Assembly: GCA_905235155.1 (NCBI GenBank)
Contig: CAJOKJ010000020.1
Span: 1 to 64,000, forward strand
Source of the DNA: Candidatus Gastranaerophilales bacterium
Lineage (GTDB): Bacteria > Cyanobacteriota > Vampirovibrionia > Gastranaerophilales > Gastranaerophilaceae
DNA: 64,000 nt
Direction: 5' to 3'
Shown here: piece after piece, positions 1-8,975 of the stretch
Position numbering within the stretch: the stretch's first letter is position 1
How the letters are laid out: each line of letters opens with the position of its first letter
Program-made: the position numbers and the translations under genes
Notes under the pieces: model-generated
Seen by the model: the letters and a program-made list of their open reading frames with translations, nothing else
What the model was told of the DNA's origin: nothing
Databases searched by the model: none

Positions 1-35
1 GTTTTTGAAATTAAATCTTTGTTACTTGTTGTCAT
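1..35 (-). CDS. 5' end of an unidentified protein, cut by the window edge
   Basis: A minus-strand ATG at 35-33 is preceded by a full AAGGAG Shine-Dalgarno sequence (complement of 44-49) with an 8-nt spacer. The frame is open to the edge and gives about 11 codons, beginning MTTSNKDLISK. That is too short to identify. The start signal is as strong as those of clear genes in this window, so a real gene probably leaves the window to the left. Confidence 0.5.
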   Translation of the reverse strand, partial: MTTSNKDLISK

Positions 36-96
36 AATTAGTTCTCCTTGTTTGTTATTTAAAAACAAAACATGTAACTAATTACTTGACATGTAC

Positions 97-176
97 AATT
101 ACGAGGAGTGTAACGACGAAGTAATCCGGTCGAACTAATGGATTGCCACGCTCATTTCATTCGCTCACAATGACAT
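97..176. repeat. Dispersed palindromic repeat, copy A
   Basis: The left arm (ACGAGGAGTGTAACGACGAA, then GTAATCC) and right arm (GGATTGCCACG to CACAATGACA) are imperfect inverted complements, so the unit can fold into a long hairpin. Related units occur at 21541, 21660, 31318 and 60348. It is followed by a run of CACTACTCAC/CACTATTCAC-like words to about 210. The rest of 177-338 shows no gene. Confidence 0.8.
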
Positions 177-338
177 GGCACTACTCACCACTCACTATTC
201 ACTACTCACAACTTATGCGACACGGTGTGTGTTTAGCAACATTAACGCTATATTTGGATTTTGGTTGGCTGTTGACAACAATAATGATGTCGTTTGTTGC
301 AATATCTGATGTTTGATATAATTACTGTGTTACAATTT

Positions 339-371
339 AAAAAAGTGCAATTCTAAAATTGCACTTTTTTA
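339..371. terminator. Intrinsic terminator of the GH57 gene (bidirectional)
   Basis: Perfect stem AAAAAGTGCAATT / AATTGCACTTTTT around a CTAA loop, with T runs on both sides. It lies just beyond the stop codon of the minus-strand GH57 gene at 390. Confidence 0.8.
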
Positions 372-389
372 ATAATTATTATTTAAATG

Positions 390-2114
390 TTACTTATATA
401 AAGGTTGTAATTTTACTGCTTGTTGAGGAATTACACCTTCTTCTATCGGAAGATATACTCTGTAATCAATATCAGGGAAACAGTTATCTATATCTTCTAT
501 TGCGTATAATTTTGCTTCATCAATGCTATTTGCGTCAATCATATCTGCAATTGTTTCAAATCTTTCAACGTGTTCTCTAAATCTATCAGTAGCATAATCT
601 TTTGCTTGCCATGTTGTGATTAAGAACGGCCAATCTGAACTTTGTAATAATAAATTTTCTCTTGCTAACTGGCTTAATGCTCTTAATAATAACTTATCAT
701 TTGGCTTTTCTTCATATCTTGAAGCAATTTCTGTAATACGTTTTTCGCAAGAGTGAATAATTGGCCACATCCATTCAGTCAAGTGATTCATCCATACGTA
801 GAAGTGTCCGCCTGCACCCCAAGAACTTTCAGGAATTTGGATAGCTTCTTTTGGCGGATGTGCTTTCAAGTATTCACCTGCTGTCATCATTTGAACATCA
901 TCTTTCAAGTAAGTGTTTAATTTCTTAACAACCTGTTTAATAAATTCAACACCTTCAAACCACCAGTGTCCAAATAATTCTGTATCAAATGAAACCATTA
1001 CCAAGCCTTCTTTGCCGTTAGCTTTTTTGTAGTCATTCAATAAATGATACAACATTGTTGTATAGTGGTCTGAGTTTTCGTTTACTTTGTTAAATGCTAA
1101 TACAGGGTCATACAGCATTTTGTCGCCTAAATCAGTTGTAGAAGATGTTATTCTCCAATAGTGCATACCTGATTTATCATCTTTTTTATGGAATTCTCTG
1201 TAAACACCATCACCGGGATATCCGTCAGCCGCAGACCAAACTTGATAACCTGCTCTATCATTTCTGCCCATAACTGCAACTTGTGCATCAGGTAACCAGT
1301 ATGCAGAATATGTATCGTAACCTGTTGCTTCTCTTTCAGGTAGCGGAATATACTCAATATTACCGTAAGGTCCGATTACACGTCTGTTACCAATCGAATT
1401 ACCACCTTCAATTACGTGTGATTCAGTAAAGAAGTACTGGATATCATTGTTTTGAAGAGTAACTTCTATTGCAGGACGCCATTTCTTTTCCCCGTCAGCA
1501 CCTACATATTGATAACCTTGTCTGTATGCACATTCAGGTAACCAACAACCCATTGCTTTTTTACCGAATAAACGTTTTGTCGTATCTGAACCAACTTTAA
1601 ATTGTGCGTTCAAGTTATTATCAGTTGCTAACAATGGCGAAAATCCATGTGTTGCACCTGAGGTTGTGATTTCTATACATCCTAAATCTTGATATTTTTT
1701 AAACGCTGCAATCAAATTCTTGTTGTATCTGTTTACAAAATGATCTCTGATTTTTGTTAAATGATTAAAACAGAAGTTTGCCAAGTAACTTAAATGTTCT
1801 GAATGTTCAACTTCAGGATTAGGATATCTTTCAACATCTTCTGCTGCTGCTTTAATTCTTGTATCCATATACTCAACAAAACCGTCTTGTAAATGTTTGT
1901 CATTTAATTGTTCTGCTAAAATCGGTGTGATACCGACTGTTAATTTAGCCTTAATACCGTCTTCTTCATATAATTCTGAAATTGCATCAAGAAGTGGAAC
2001 ATAAGTTTCAGACATACATTCGTATAAATTTTCTTCACCAAACGGCCACATCCCTGCCTTACGATAGTACGGCAAATGGCTGTGTAACATAAAAACAAAT
2101 TGTCCTACTGACAT
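390..2114 (-). CDS. GH57 family 1,4-alpha-glucan branching enzyme (DUF1957-type)
   Basis: Glycoside hydrolase family 57 protein of 574 residues, the usual length for the branching-enzyme subgroup. It is expected to cut alpha-1,4 glucan chains and re-attach them as alpha-1,6 branches in glycogen-type storage polymer in the cytoplasm. The N-terminal HSHLPYYR motif is present, the likely nucleophile Glu lies in GCWLPECAYR (near residue 194) and the acid/base Asp in VSFDTELFGHWW (near 377). The C-terminal third is the helical domain of this subgroup. The upstream ATG at 2129 forms part of the sequence ATGGAGG, whose GGAGG is the ribosome site 8 nt before the ATG at 2114, so 2114 is taken as the start. 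Transcribed alone, with a strong terminator. The GH13-like gene at the other end of the window may act on the same polymer. Confidence 0.88.
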   Translation of the reverse strand: MSVGQFVFMLHSHLPYYRKAGMWPFGEENLYECMSETYVPLLDAISELYEEDGIKAKLTVGITPILAEQLNDKHLQDGFVEYMDTRIKAAAEDVERYPNPEVEHSEHLSYLANFCFNHLTKIRDHFVNRYNKNLIAAFKKYQDLGCIEITTSGATHGFSPLLATDNNLNAQFKVGSDTTKRLFGKKAMGCWLPECAYRQGYQYVGADGEKKWRPAIEVTLQNNDIQYFFTESHVIEGGNSIGNRRVIGPYGNIEYIPLPEREATGYDTYSAYWLPDAQVAVMGRNDRAGYQVWSAADGYPGDGVYREFHKKDDKSGMHYWRITSSTTDLGDKMLYDPVLAFNKVNENSDHYTTMLYHLLNDYKKANGKEGLVMVSFDTELFGHWWFEGVEFIKQVVKKLNTYLKDDVQMMTAGEYLKAHPPKEAIQIPESSWGAGGHFYVWMNHLTEWMWPIIHSCEKRITEIASRYEEKPNDKLLLRALSQLARENLLLQSSDWPFLITTWQAKDYATDRFREHVERFETIADMIDANSIDEAKLYAIEDIDNCFPDIDYRVYLPIEEGVIPQQAVKLQPLYK

Positions 2115-2291
2115 GGTAAATGCCTCCATATATTATATATCGTGTTTATTATCAAGGGTAAATTGTAACGAGAAACAATTATTTCCTTTATCAATTTATA
2201 ACATGAATATTTTTTTTATGTTACAAATTATCTGCTGTTTGTATCTGATTGTTACAATTTATTTGCAAAATTGCCCACCTCGACAAGAAAA

Positions 2292-2313
2292 TTATATACC
2301 GTTCGGTATATAA
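2292..2313. promoter_or_regulatory. 22-bp perfect palindrome, candidate operator upstream of ndk
   Basis: Arms TTATATACCG and CGGTATATAA flank a TT centre. The short spacing and CCG/CGG core fit a dimeric helix-turn-helix repressor site such as those of TetR-family proteins (inference). It lies between the divergent GH57 and ndk genes, about 100 bp before ndk. There is no T run, so it is not an obvious terminator. No TetR gene is in the window. Confidence 0.4.
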
Positions 2314-2409
2314 AGTCAAGTAATTGTTTTAAAAGTTTACATTTTATTTTAATAATTCTTTGTTTATGCTCTAATAAACTGGTTGAAAGTGAAAAAGAGA
2401 GGAAATAAT

Positions 2410-2880
2410 ATGAATATTGAAAGAACATTTGTAGCAATCAAACCTGATGCAGTACAAAGAGGTTTAATGGGAAAAATCATCACAAGATTTGAAGAAAAAG
2501 GATTTAAAATAATAGCTATGAAAATGCTTGAAGTAACAAAAGAACAAGCCGCAGCCCATTATGCAGAACACGAAGGAAAGCCTTTTTATGACGGTTTGGT
2601 AAAATTCATTATGTCAGCACCAATTATTGCAATGGTTGTTGAAGGCATTGATGCGGTTGCAGAAGTAAGACATATATTAGGAGCAACAAATCCGTCAAAT
2701 GCTGATGTTGGTTCAATAAGAGCAGATTTTAGTCCAGTTATGTGCTGCAATTGCACTCACGCATCTGATTCTGTTGCTTCAGCAGAAAGAGAAATGGCTA
2801 TATATTTTGACGTTGAAAAAGAACTTTGCACAAATTGGAAAACAAGAATGGAAATTATTTTAGATGACTTGTCAAAATAA
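2410..2880 (+). CDS. ndk: Nucleoside diphosphate kinase
   Basis: Transfers the gamma-phosphate of ATP to nucleoside diphosphates through a phosphohistidine intermediate. The N-terminus ERTFVAIKPDAVQRGLMG is diagnostic, and the active-site His is in NCTHASDSVASAERE (usual form N-x-x-H-G-S-D-S). At 156 residues it has family length. Start chosen at ATG 2410, 7 nt after the sequence AGAGAGG; the open frame extends nine codons upstream without a ribosome site. Its 3' end overlaps tgt by 17 nt, so the two are probably translationally coupled. Confidence 0.95.
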   Translation: MNIERTFVAIKPDAVQRGLMGKIITRFEEKGFKIIAMKMLEVTKEQAAAHYAEHEGKPFYDGLVKFIMSAPIIAMVVEGIDAVAEVRHILGATNPSNADVGSIRADFSPVMCCNCTHASDSVASAEREMAIYFDVEKELCTNWKTRMEIILDDLSK

Positions 2881-3988
2881 TTATTTTAGCTTTGAGCTTA
2901 TACATACAGACAAAAATACCGGTGCAAGAGCCGGTATTTTGCACACTCCGCACGGAGATATTGAAACTCCGATTTTTATGCCTGTTGGCACAAATTCATC
3001 CGTAAAAATGCTTACAAACTACGATATTGAGCAGACCGGAGCACAAATCATTCTTGCTAACTCTTATCATTTATATCTTAAAGCAGGAACAAAACTAATA
3101 AAACAATTTGGAGGAATTCACGGCTGGATGAATTGGAATAAACCTGTTTTAACAGATTCAGGAGGATTTCAAGTTTTTTCACTGGCAGATTTAAGAAAAA
3201 TAACAGAAGACGGAGTAGCATTTAGAAATCCAAAAGATGGCTCTAAACACTTTATATCTCCTGAAATTTCAATGGAAATACAAGAGGACATCGGAGCGGA
3301 TATAATTATGGCATTTGATGTTTGCTCACCTTTTCCTTGTTCTTATGAAGAAGCAAAAAAAGCAATGGAGCAAACACACCGCTGGCTTGAAAGATGTTTT
3401 AAAGCAAAGACCAATCCTAAACAAGCACTGTTTCCAATTGTTCAAGGTGCTTTTTTTGAAGATTTAAGACGTGAAAGTGCAAGTGTAATTTCATCTTATG
3501 ACGCAGTCGGTTATGCAATTGGAGGATTAAGCGTTGGGGAAACAAAAGATGTAATGAATCATTTTGTTGAATTAACAGCACCTCTTTTACCGGAAAATAA
3601 ACCAAGATATTTAATGGGTGTCGGCACACCTGAAGATTTATTAGATTGTATAAAACGTGGTATCGATATGTTTGATTGCGTTTTACCTACAAGAAATGCC
3701 AGACACGGTTCATTCTTTACTCACGAAGGTAAAAAAATAATTAAAAATAAAGAATTTGAGGCTGACGCTTCACCACTTGACGAATTATGCGATTGTTATG
3801 CTTGTAAAAATCACTCCAAAGCATATATAAGACATTTATTCAGATGTCAGGAAGGCACATCTGCGGCTTTAATGTCTATTCATAACATTAAATTCTTATT
3901 GGATTTTGCAAAATCTTGCAGGCAAGCCATTTTAAATAATGAATTTGAAGATTTTTATAATGCAAATTATAAAAAATTTACTAAATAG
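2864..3988 (+). CDS. tgt: Queuine/preQ1 tRNA-guanine transglycosylase
   Basis: Exchanges guanine 34 of GUN-anticodon tRNAs for the queuosine precursor preQ1. The protein has 374 residues, as expected. TDSGGFQVFSL carries the active-site Asp, AIGGLSVGE and GVGTPEDLL are the conserved barrel motifs, and FDCVLPTRNARHG contains the nucleophilic Asp. The structural zinc is bound by CDCYAC and a downstream His (KAYIRH). The only plausible ATG lies inside the end of ndk. The 3' end overlaps the convergent yraN gene by 8 nt. Confidence 0.95.
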   Translation: MTCQNNYFSFELIHTDKNTGARAGILHTPHGDIETPIFMPVGTNSSVKMLTNYDIEQTGAQIILANSYHLYLKAGTKLIKQFGGIHGWMNWNKPVLTDSGGFQVFSLADLRKITEDGVAFRNPKDGSKHFISPEISMEIQEDIGADIIMAFDVCSPFPCSYEEAKKAMEQTHRWLERCFKAKTNPKQALFPIVQGAFFEDLRRESASVISSYDAVGYAIGGLSVGETKDVMNHFVELTAPLLPENKPRYLMGVGTPEDLLDCIKRGIDMFDCVLPTRNARHGSFFTHEGKKIIKNKEFEADASPLDELCDCYACKNHSKAYIRHLFRCQEGTSAALMSIHNIKFLLDFAKSCRQAILNNEFEDFYNANYKKFTK

Positions 3989-4340
3989 ACACATTTTGTA
4001 AGTGATTAATTTCAAGCTCCGGCTCTAAAGTTATACCAATTACATCAATTCTGTAATTGTCATATTTAACTTTGCAATCTTGCAAATACATTTTTACACC
4101 TTGCAGAATGTGATTAAATTTAGTTTTTGTTATTGCTTCAAACGGTGTTCCAAAATTATTGTTCTTACGAGTTTTAACCTCAACGAAAACAAGAGTATTC
4201 TTAAATTGGGCAATAATATCAATTTCAGAAAATCGAGAAAAAGATTTATTTCTCTCGATAATTTTATATCCGTTTTTTTCTAAAAATTTACAGGCAATAT
4301 CCTCGCCTAAATTACCTTTTTGACGGTTAAATGACTTCAT
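3981..4340 (-). CDS. YraN/UPF0102 family nuclease-like protein
   Basis: Protein of 119 residues with the restriction-endonuclease-like core of the UPF0102 family: KGNLGEDIACKFLEKNGYKI, then SEIDIIA and VFVEVKTRK, which supply the E-x-D...E-x-K catalytic pattern. Family members are often encoded near rnhB or repair genes, but their role is poorly defined. It starts inside the end of the upstream symporter gene (14-nt overlap), so the two are co-transcribed, and it ends tail-to-tail in tgt. Confidence 0.8.
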   Translation of the reverse strand: MKSFNRQKGNLGEDIACKFLEKNGYKIIERNKSFSRFSEIDIIAQFKNTLVFVEVKTRKNNNFGTPFEAITKTKFNHILQGVKMYLQDCKVKYDNYRIDVIGITLEPELEINHLQNVSI

Positions 4341-5649
4341 TATAACTATCCGGATTATTTAACAAATCATAATTTATTTCATTTTCATTATCAGCAATAG
4401 CAGCAGCAACAACCGCATCAGAAGTAACGTTTAACATAGTGCGTAGCATATCCGTAATTCTGTCCATTGTATACAAAAGAGCAAAACCTGCGATTAACTG
4501 TTCAGGTGTCAACCCTAAACCATTTAATACAAGCACAATAGTAATCAAACCTGTTCCCGGAATACCTGCACATGTACTTGAAGCAACAATTGTAAGTACA
4601 CAAATTTGCAATATCATAAATGCGGTTAAATCAACACCATAAGCCTGTGCCAAGAAAAATACGGCAACTACTTGAACCAAAGCAGTACCGTCCATATTTA
4701 AAGTTGCCCCCAAAGGTAACACAAAACTTGCAATTTTATGAGAGATACCACGTTTTTCACAACAAGCAATTGTTAAAGGTAAAGTTGCAGAAGAACTTGC
4801 CGTACCAAATGCTACCATCATAGCCTCTGTCATTGCAGCATATAACATAAATACAGGAACTTTTGAAAATATCTTTAAGAATAGCGGATAAACCACAAAC
4901 AATTGTATTGCCAAACCAACGGTTACAACAAACAAATACTTTGAAATACTTGAAAATATGTCCAGACCAAAACTTGCAATAGAAGTTGCAGTTAAAGCAA
5001 ACACACCCGGAGCAGCAAAATACATTATCCAGTCTGTAACCTTCATTGTTGCGGCAAATACAGATTCAAAAAATGAAATAACAGGTCTGCCTATTTCACC
5101 AATTCTTGAAAGTGCAATAGCAAAAATCAGAGCAAATACAAGTATTTGAACCATATCACCCATTGCAATTGCAGAAAAAGGATTTTTTGGCAAAAATTCT
5201 AAAACTATATTCAAAATATTTTCACGTTGATTTTCTATTGTTGCCGCAACCTGCTGTTGAATTTCACCTGCTGCCTGAGCATCTATATATTGATCCGCAC
5301 CCTGTCCCGGTTGAACCAATAATGATAATGATAAACCGATTATTACAGCCATCGAAGTAATAATTCCATAGTAAATCACCATTTTTGTTCCAAATTTACT
5401 TAATTGTTTATTATCACCAATACTTGCGATACCAATAATTACAGAAGAAACAACCAATGGAATAACAACCATTTGAATTAATCTTATAAAAGCTTGCCCC
5501 ACAAAAGTCAAAGCATTAAATATTATAGTGTTTTGATGACCGTTTAATAATATACCTGCTATTATACCTGCTATTATACCAAAAAATATATGCCAGTTAC
5601 GTTTTAAACCTAAACCGACTGCAATCATGACTTGCATGTGTATTTTCAT
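4327..5649 (-). CDS. Dicarboxylate/amino acid:cation symporter (DAACS family)
   Basis: Inner-membrane secondary transporter of the GltP/DctA/GltT family, 440 residues. It probably takes up glutamate, aspartate or C4-dicarboxylates with Na+ or H+. Hydrophobic helices run from about residue 20. The serine-rich hairpin AFGTASSSATLPLTI and the NMDGTALVQ motif of the substrate and cation site are both present, as are the late GIPGTGL turn and the MDRITDMLRTMLNVTSDA segment. The start at 5649 has an AAAGGGAT ribosome site. The exact substrate cannot be read from the sequence. Confidence 0.88.
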   Translation of the reverse strand: MKIHMQVMIAVGLGLKRNWHIFFGIIAGIIAGILLNGHQNTIIFNALTFVGQAFIRLIQMVVIPLVVSSVIIGIASIGDNKQLSKFGTKMVIYYGIITSMAVIIGLSLSLLVQPGQGADQYIDAQAAGEIQQQVAATIENQRENILNIVLEFLPKNPFSAIAMGDMVQILVFALIFAIALSRIGEIGRPVISFFESVFAATMKVTDWIMYFAAPGVFALTATSIASFGLDIFSSISKYLFVVTVGLAIQLFVVYPLFLKIFSKVPVFMLYAAMTEAMMVAFGTASSSATLPLTIACCEKRGISHKIASFVLPLGATLNMDGTALVQVVAVFFLAQAYGVDLTAFMILQICVLTIVASSTCAGIPGTGLITIVLVLNGLGLTPEQLIAGFALLYTMDRITDMLRTMLNVTSDAVVAAAIADNENEINYDLLNNPDSYNEVI

Positions 5650-5739
5650 ATAATTTATCCCTTTACAATTTTTTTTTACTTGCTGTGAGATAATTGTAAT
5701 ACCATTTTAACAAAATATCAATTTTTTTTAACGAAATGT

Positions 5740-7140
5740 TTAGTAAATACCTTGCAGAACAGGTAATTTTATGTTTGAGCAAAAAGCATTCTCCGTGAGT
5801 CTTATACCCAAACAAGCCTGATTTCTCTTAAATTGTGCACGATAAATTAATTTTAAGGTTTTATCAACAATGTTTTTTTCATATTTAAAAATTAATTCAT
5901 CATAAGATAAACTATTTTCAACATAATCTACAATAATTTTGTCAAGTACATCATATTCAGGTAATGAATCTTTATCTTTTTGATTAGGACGCAATTCAGC
6001 AGATGGTGCTTTATCAATTATCTCTTGAGGTATAATTTCGCCCTTCCTGTTTATCCAATTAGACAATTTATAAACATTTGTTTTGGTTAAATCTGCAATT
6101 AAATTTAAACCGCCACACATATCACCGTACAAAGTTCCATAACCGCAAGCAATTTCTGACTTATTACCTGTTGATAAAAGCAAACAATTTTCACGATTTG
6201 AATAAAACATTAAAATCAAACTTCTTAATCTTGATTGCAAATTTTCTTCTGCCAAATCCATTTTGTACTCTTTTGCAATATTTTCCATAAAACTGTCAAA
6301 CAATGGCGAAATTGGTATAGTTAAAACATTTATACCGATATTATTTACCAGCTTTTCGGAATCTTTTATACTGCCCTCGCTTGAATATTTACTTGGAAGC
6401 ATAATTGAATAAACATTTTCTGCTCCTATGGCTTCCTTTGCTAAAACGGCCGTTAATGCAGAATCTATACCTCCCGATAAACCCAAAATTACTTTTTTAA
6501 ATCCAACATTTTCACAATATTCTCTTAATGCAAAAGTTGTCAAATTGAAAATTTCTTCTTCTTTTTCCATTGGTTTTAACTCTTGTTCACAAGCAGAAAA
6601 ATCAACAGCAAAAAGACCTTCTTGCAATAAAGGTGCATTATAAACCAAATTGTTATCTGAATTTTTTGCAAAAGATTGCCCGCAATAAACATTCTCCTCT
6701 CTAAGCATTATGGAGTTTACATAGACAAATCTATTTTTTACAACAATATTTTCAACAAATTTTTCGTAAGTATCCATTGCATAATATCTGTTTTTAGACA
6801 AAATATACAAATCACAATCTATATTATCTTTGTATTCATCAGAAACAAATATTTTCTCACCGTTTAAATCGAAATAACCATTTTTTAAATCATATAATTT
6901 TCCGTATTTAATCAATTTTGTCCCAATTAAAACTATATTATTTTTGAATTTTTGACATAAATTTTCATAAAAGTTATCAGTAGCTTTTTTATATTGACTA
7001 TCAAAACTCATTGAAAAAATCTCATCAACAGCAGGATATACTATTAAATCGTATTTATTATCAAAAAATTTTATAATATTTTCATAGTTAAAAACAAAAT
7101 CCGCAGATTTATATTTTATTTGAGCAATAGCAATATTCAT
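5740..7140 (-). CDS. nadE: NAD+ synthetase with a shortened, degenerate N-terminal nitrilase-like domain
   Basis: The C-terminal half is a clear NAD synthetase that amidates deamido-NAD. It has the PP-loop LGLSGGIDSAL near residue 220, LSTGNKSEIACGYGTLYGD, and KAPSAELRPNQKDKDSLP. The N-terminal ~200 residues resemble the nitrilase/glutaminase domain of glutamine-dependent NadE. They are shorter than usual (466 residues overall against roughly 540-600 or more), and the usual F-P-E-L and I-C-E-D motifs appear as YPAVDE and VSDEY. The catalytic Glu and Cys therefore seem lost (my alignment by eye). It follows ftsQ by 10 nt and may belong to the mur operon. Confidence 0.88.
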   Translation of the reverse strand: MNIAIAQIKYKSADFVFNYENIIKFFDNKYDLIVYPAVDEIFSMSFDSQYKKATDNFYENLCQKFKNNIVLIGTKLIKYGKLYDLKNGYFDLNGEKIFVSDEYKDNIDCDLYILSKNRYYAMDTYEKFVENIVVKNRFVYVNSIMLREENVYCGQSFAKNSDNNLVYNAPLLQEGLFAVDFSACEQELKPMEKEEEIFNLTTFALREYCENVGFKKVILGLSGGIDSALTAVLAKEAIGAENVYSIMLPSKYSSEGSIKDSEKLVNNIGINVLTIPISPLFDSFMENIAKEYKMDLAEENLQSRLRSLILMFYSNRENCLLLSTGNKSEIACGYGTLYGDMCGGLNLIADLTKTNVYKLSNWINRKGEIIPQEIIDKAPSAELRPNQKDKDSLPEYDVLDKIIVDYVENSLSYDELIFKYEKNIVDKTLKLIYRAQFKRNQACLGIRLTENAFCSNIKLPVLQGIY

Positions 7141-7150
7141 ATCAAAATCC

Positions 7151-8023
7151 TCATTCTTCTAGTTTTATATAACTGGCATCTTTCCATCTTAAATCAATAT
7201 ATTTAATTTTTTTGTCCAAAGTTTGAATTTGCGGCATTATGGATGGCAAACGAACTATTCTTTTAAAACACGTATCATCTAACTCACCAAGTCTTATCGA
7301 CAAATCTTTTATTTGAATATAAACATCTTTCGGATTTCTTAAATCAATATATTCCAAAGGCTCTTTTGAAACTGATTTAACTGTCTTTGCAACTTTTTCA
7401 ATAAATTCAACTCTTGATTTATCCCAATTTCTATAATCATCACCTTTAGTACCGTAAGTTAAAACCTTTATAGTTTTAAAAGACTTATCCAACGGCAAAA
7501 AATCACGTCCGATTAACTTTCCGCCTTTTGTAAAAAAAGCAATAGGTTCAACATTTTCATCAGGGGAAATCGTTAATACAGGTACCCTTTCCTGAACAAT
7601 AATTTGCAATCTTGCAGGGAACCAAAAACGTCTTATATAAACATTCTCAACAGGATCTAACTGCATGATTGTATTTTTTATTTCATCAGTATTAAACATA
7701 TATATAGGAACCTTTGGAACTTCATTTTTCCTCAACGCTGCAATAATATAGTAGTCAGGTACAATTTTATTGTTTAATATCTCTAAATACGGGCTGTCAG
7801 CAGAGTCAAAAGCATGTGGCGACATATACCACTGATGCATTCTTATAAGCTTATAACATAAAAACATCAAAGCAATTATGGTCAAAAAGCGTAATAACAT
7901 TTTCAAACGACGCATCCAAAGATTAGAACGTCTTACGCTTCGTTCTTGCTTATATTGTCGGATACGAGTTTTTACAACCTCCTCATTATATTCATCATTT
8001 TCCGGAATATTGTTTTCTGACAT
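7151..8023 (-). CDS. ftsQ: Cell division protein FtsQ
   Basis: Bitopic divisome protein of 290 residues. It has a charged cytoplasmic tail (about 1-40), one membrane segment (LLRFLTIIALMFLCYKLI) and a periplasmic POTRA-like domain. Within that domain, MQLDPVENVYIRRFWFPARL and IIVQERVPVL match the FtsQ/DivIB pattern of a 'P-V-a/e-x-a-x-V-x-R-x-w-P' strand followed by 'V-x-E-R-x-P'. Beta domain and FtsQBL-interaction regions follow. It begins 1 nt after the ddl stop codon, within the murC-murB-ddl-ftsQ cluster. Confidence 0.88.
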   Translation of the reverse strand: MSENNIPENDEYNEEVVKTRIRQYKQERSVRRSNLWMRRLKMLLRFLTIIALMFLCYKLIRMHQWYMSPHAFDSADSPYLEILNNKIVPDYYIIAALRKNEVPKVPIYMFNTDEIKNTIMQLDPVENVYIRRFWFPARLQIIVQERVPVLTISPDENVEPIAFFTKGGKLIGRDFLPLDKSFKTIKVLTYGTKGDDYRNWDKSRVEFIEKVAKTVKSVSKEPLEYIDLRNPKDVYIQIKDLSIRLGELDDTCFKRIVRLPSIMPQIQTLDKKIKYIDLRWKDASYIKLEE

Positions 8024-8024
8024 G

Positions 8025-8975
8025 TTATTTGTTTAACCCTGCACTATTCAAAATAATTAACACAAGATTGTCATAATCTATACCCATAACTTTTGATTGA
8101 GCCGGCAAATCACTGGTATCAGTCATACCGGGACTGGTATTAATTTCCAAAAAATACGGTTTGTTATCTTTAATCATAAAATCAACTCTTGAAACACCGC
8201 TACAACCTGCCGTAACATGAGATTTTACAGCTAAATCTTTTATGTAATCGGTTGTTTTTTCATCTAAATTTGCAGGTAAAATAAATTCAGATAGACCTTT
8301 AGTGTATTTAGCATCAAAATCATACCATTCTGTTTTTGTTCTGATTTCAAGAATTTCTGTTGCAAAAACTTTATTATCGTTTTCCAATACCCCAACAGTA
8401 ACGAAATATCCGTCAATAAATTCTTCAATTAACACATCATCATTATATTTAACTGCTTCGTTATATGCTTTTTCAAGCTCAGCTTCGCTATTAACTTTTG
8501 TCATACCAAAACTTGAGCCTTCGGATACAGGTTTTGTTATTATCGGATATGTTAAATTCTTTGTTTTTTCGTTTACATCTTCACCCTTTTTAACAAACAC
8601 AGACTTAATTAATGGAATTTCAGGACAAGTTGCAAGGATACGTTTTGTATATTCTTTATTCATACAAATTGCAGACGACATAACACCACAACCAGTATAT
8701 GGTATTTTTAAAATTTCCAGCAAACCTTGAATACAACCATCTTCACCATATTTACCGTGAAGTGCAATATATGCATATTCTATATTTTTTTCTTGTAAGG
8801 TTTGTGCAATGTTTTCATCAACTACTATCAATTCAGCATTTTCATATCCCAATCTTTTTAATGCAGCATAACAGTTATTTCCTGAACGCATTGAAACATC
8901 TTTTTCTGATGACATACCACCGCATAAAACTGCTATTTTTGCGGACTTATCTATTTTTGCTTTAATATTTTCCAT
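8025..8975 (-). CDS. ddl: D-alanine--D-alanine ligase
   Basis: ATP-grasp ligase that makes D-Ala-D-Ala for peptidoglycan. Its 316 residues match the family length. Present are LCGGMSSEKDVSMRSG at the N-terminus, ALHGKYGEDGCIQG, the ATP-grasp segment PIITKPVSEGSSFGM, SRVDFMI, and the metal-binding FLEINTSPGMTDTSDLP. It starts inside murB (25-nt overlap), so expression is coupled to the cluster. Confidence 0.95.
   Translation of the reverse strand: MENIKAKIDKSAKIAVLCGGMSSEKDVSMRSGNNCYAALKRLGYENAELIVVDENIAQTLQEKNIEYAYIALHGKYGEDGCIQGLLEILKIPYTGCGVMSSAICMNKEYTKRILATCPEIPLIKSVFVKKGEDVNEKTKNLTYPIITKPVSEGSSFGMTKVNSEAELEKAYNEAVKYNDDVLIEEFIDGYFVTVGVLENDNKVFATEILEIRTKTEWYDFDAKYTKGLSEFILPANLDEKTTDYIKDLAVKSHVTAGCSGVSRVDFMIKDNKPYFLEINTSPGMTDTSDLPAQSKVMGIDYDNLVLIILNSAGLNK

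Noticed and set aside
177-210. CACTACTCAC/CACTATTCAC repeats as a CRISPR array
   Set aside because: Units are about 10 bp without spacers; they are simple-sequence words that accompany the dispersed repeats.
1047-1063. ATACAACA-T-TGTTGTAT palindrome resembling the arms of the 30-bp crossover sites
   Set aside because: It lies in the GH57 coding sequence and lacks the 8-bp spacer, so it is not a third crossover site.
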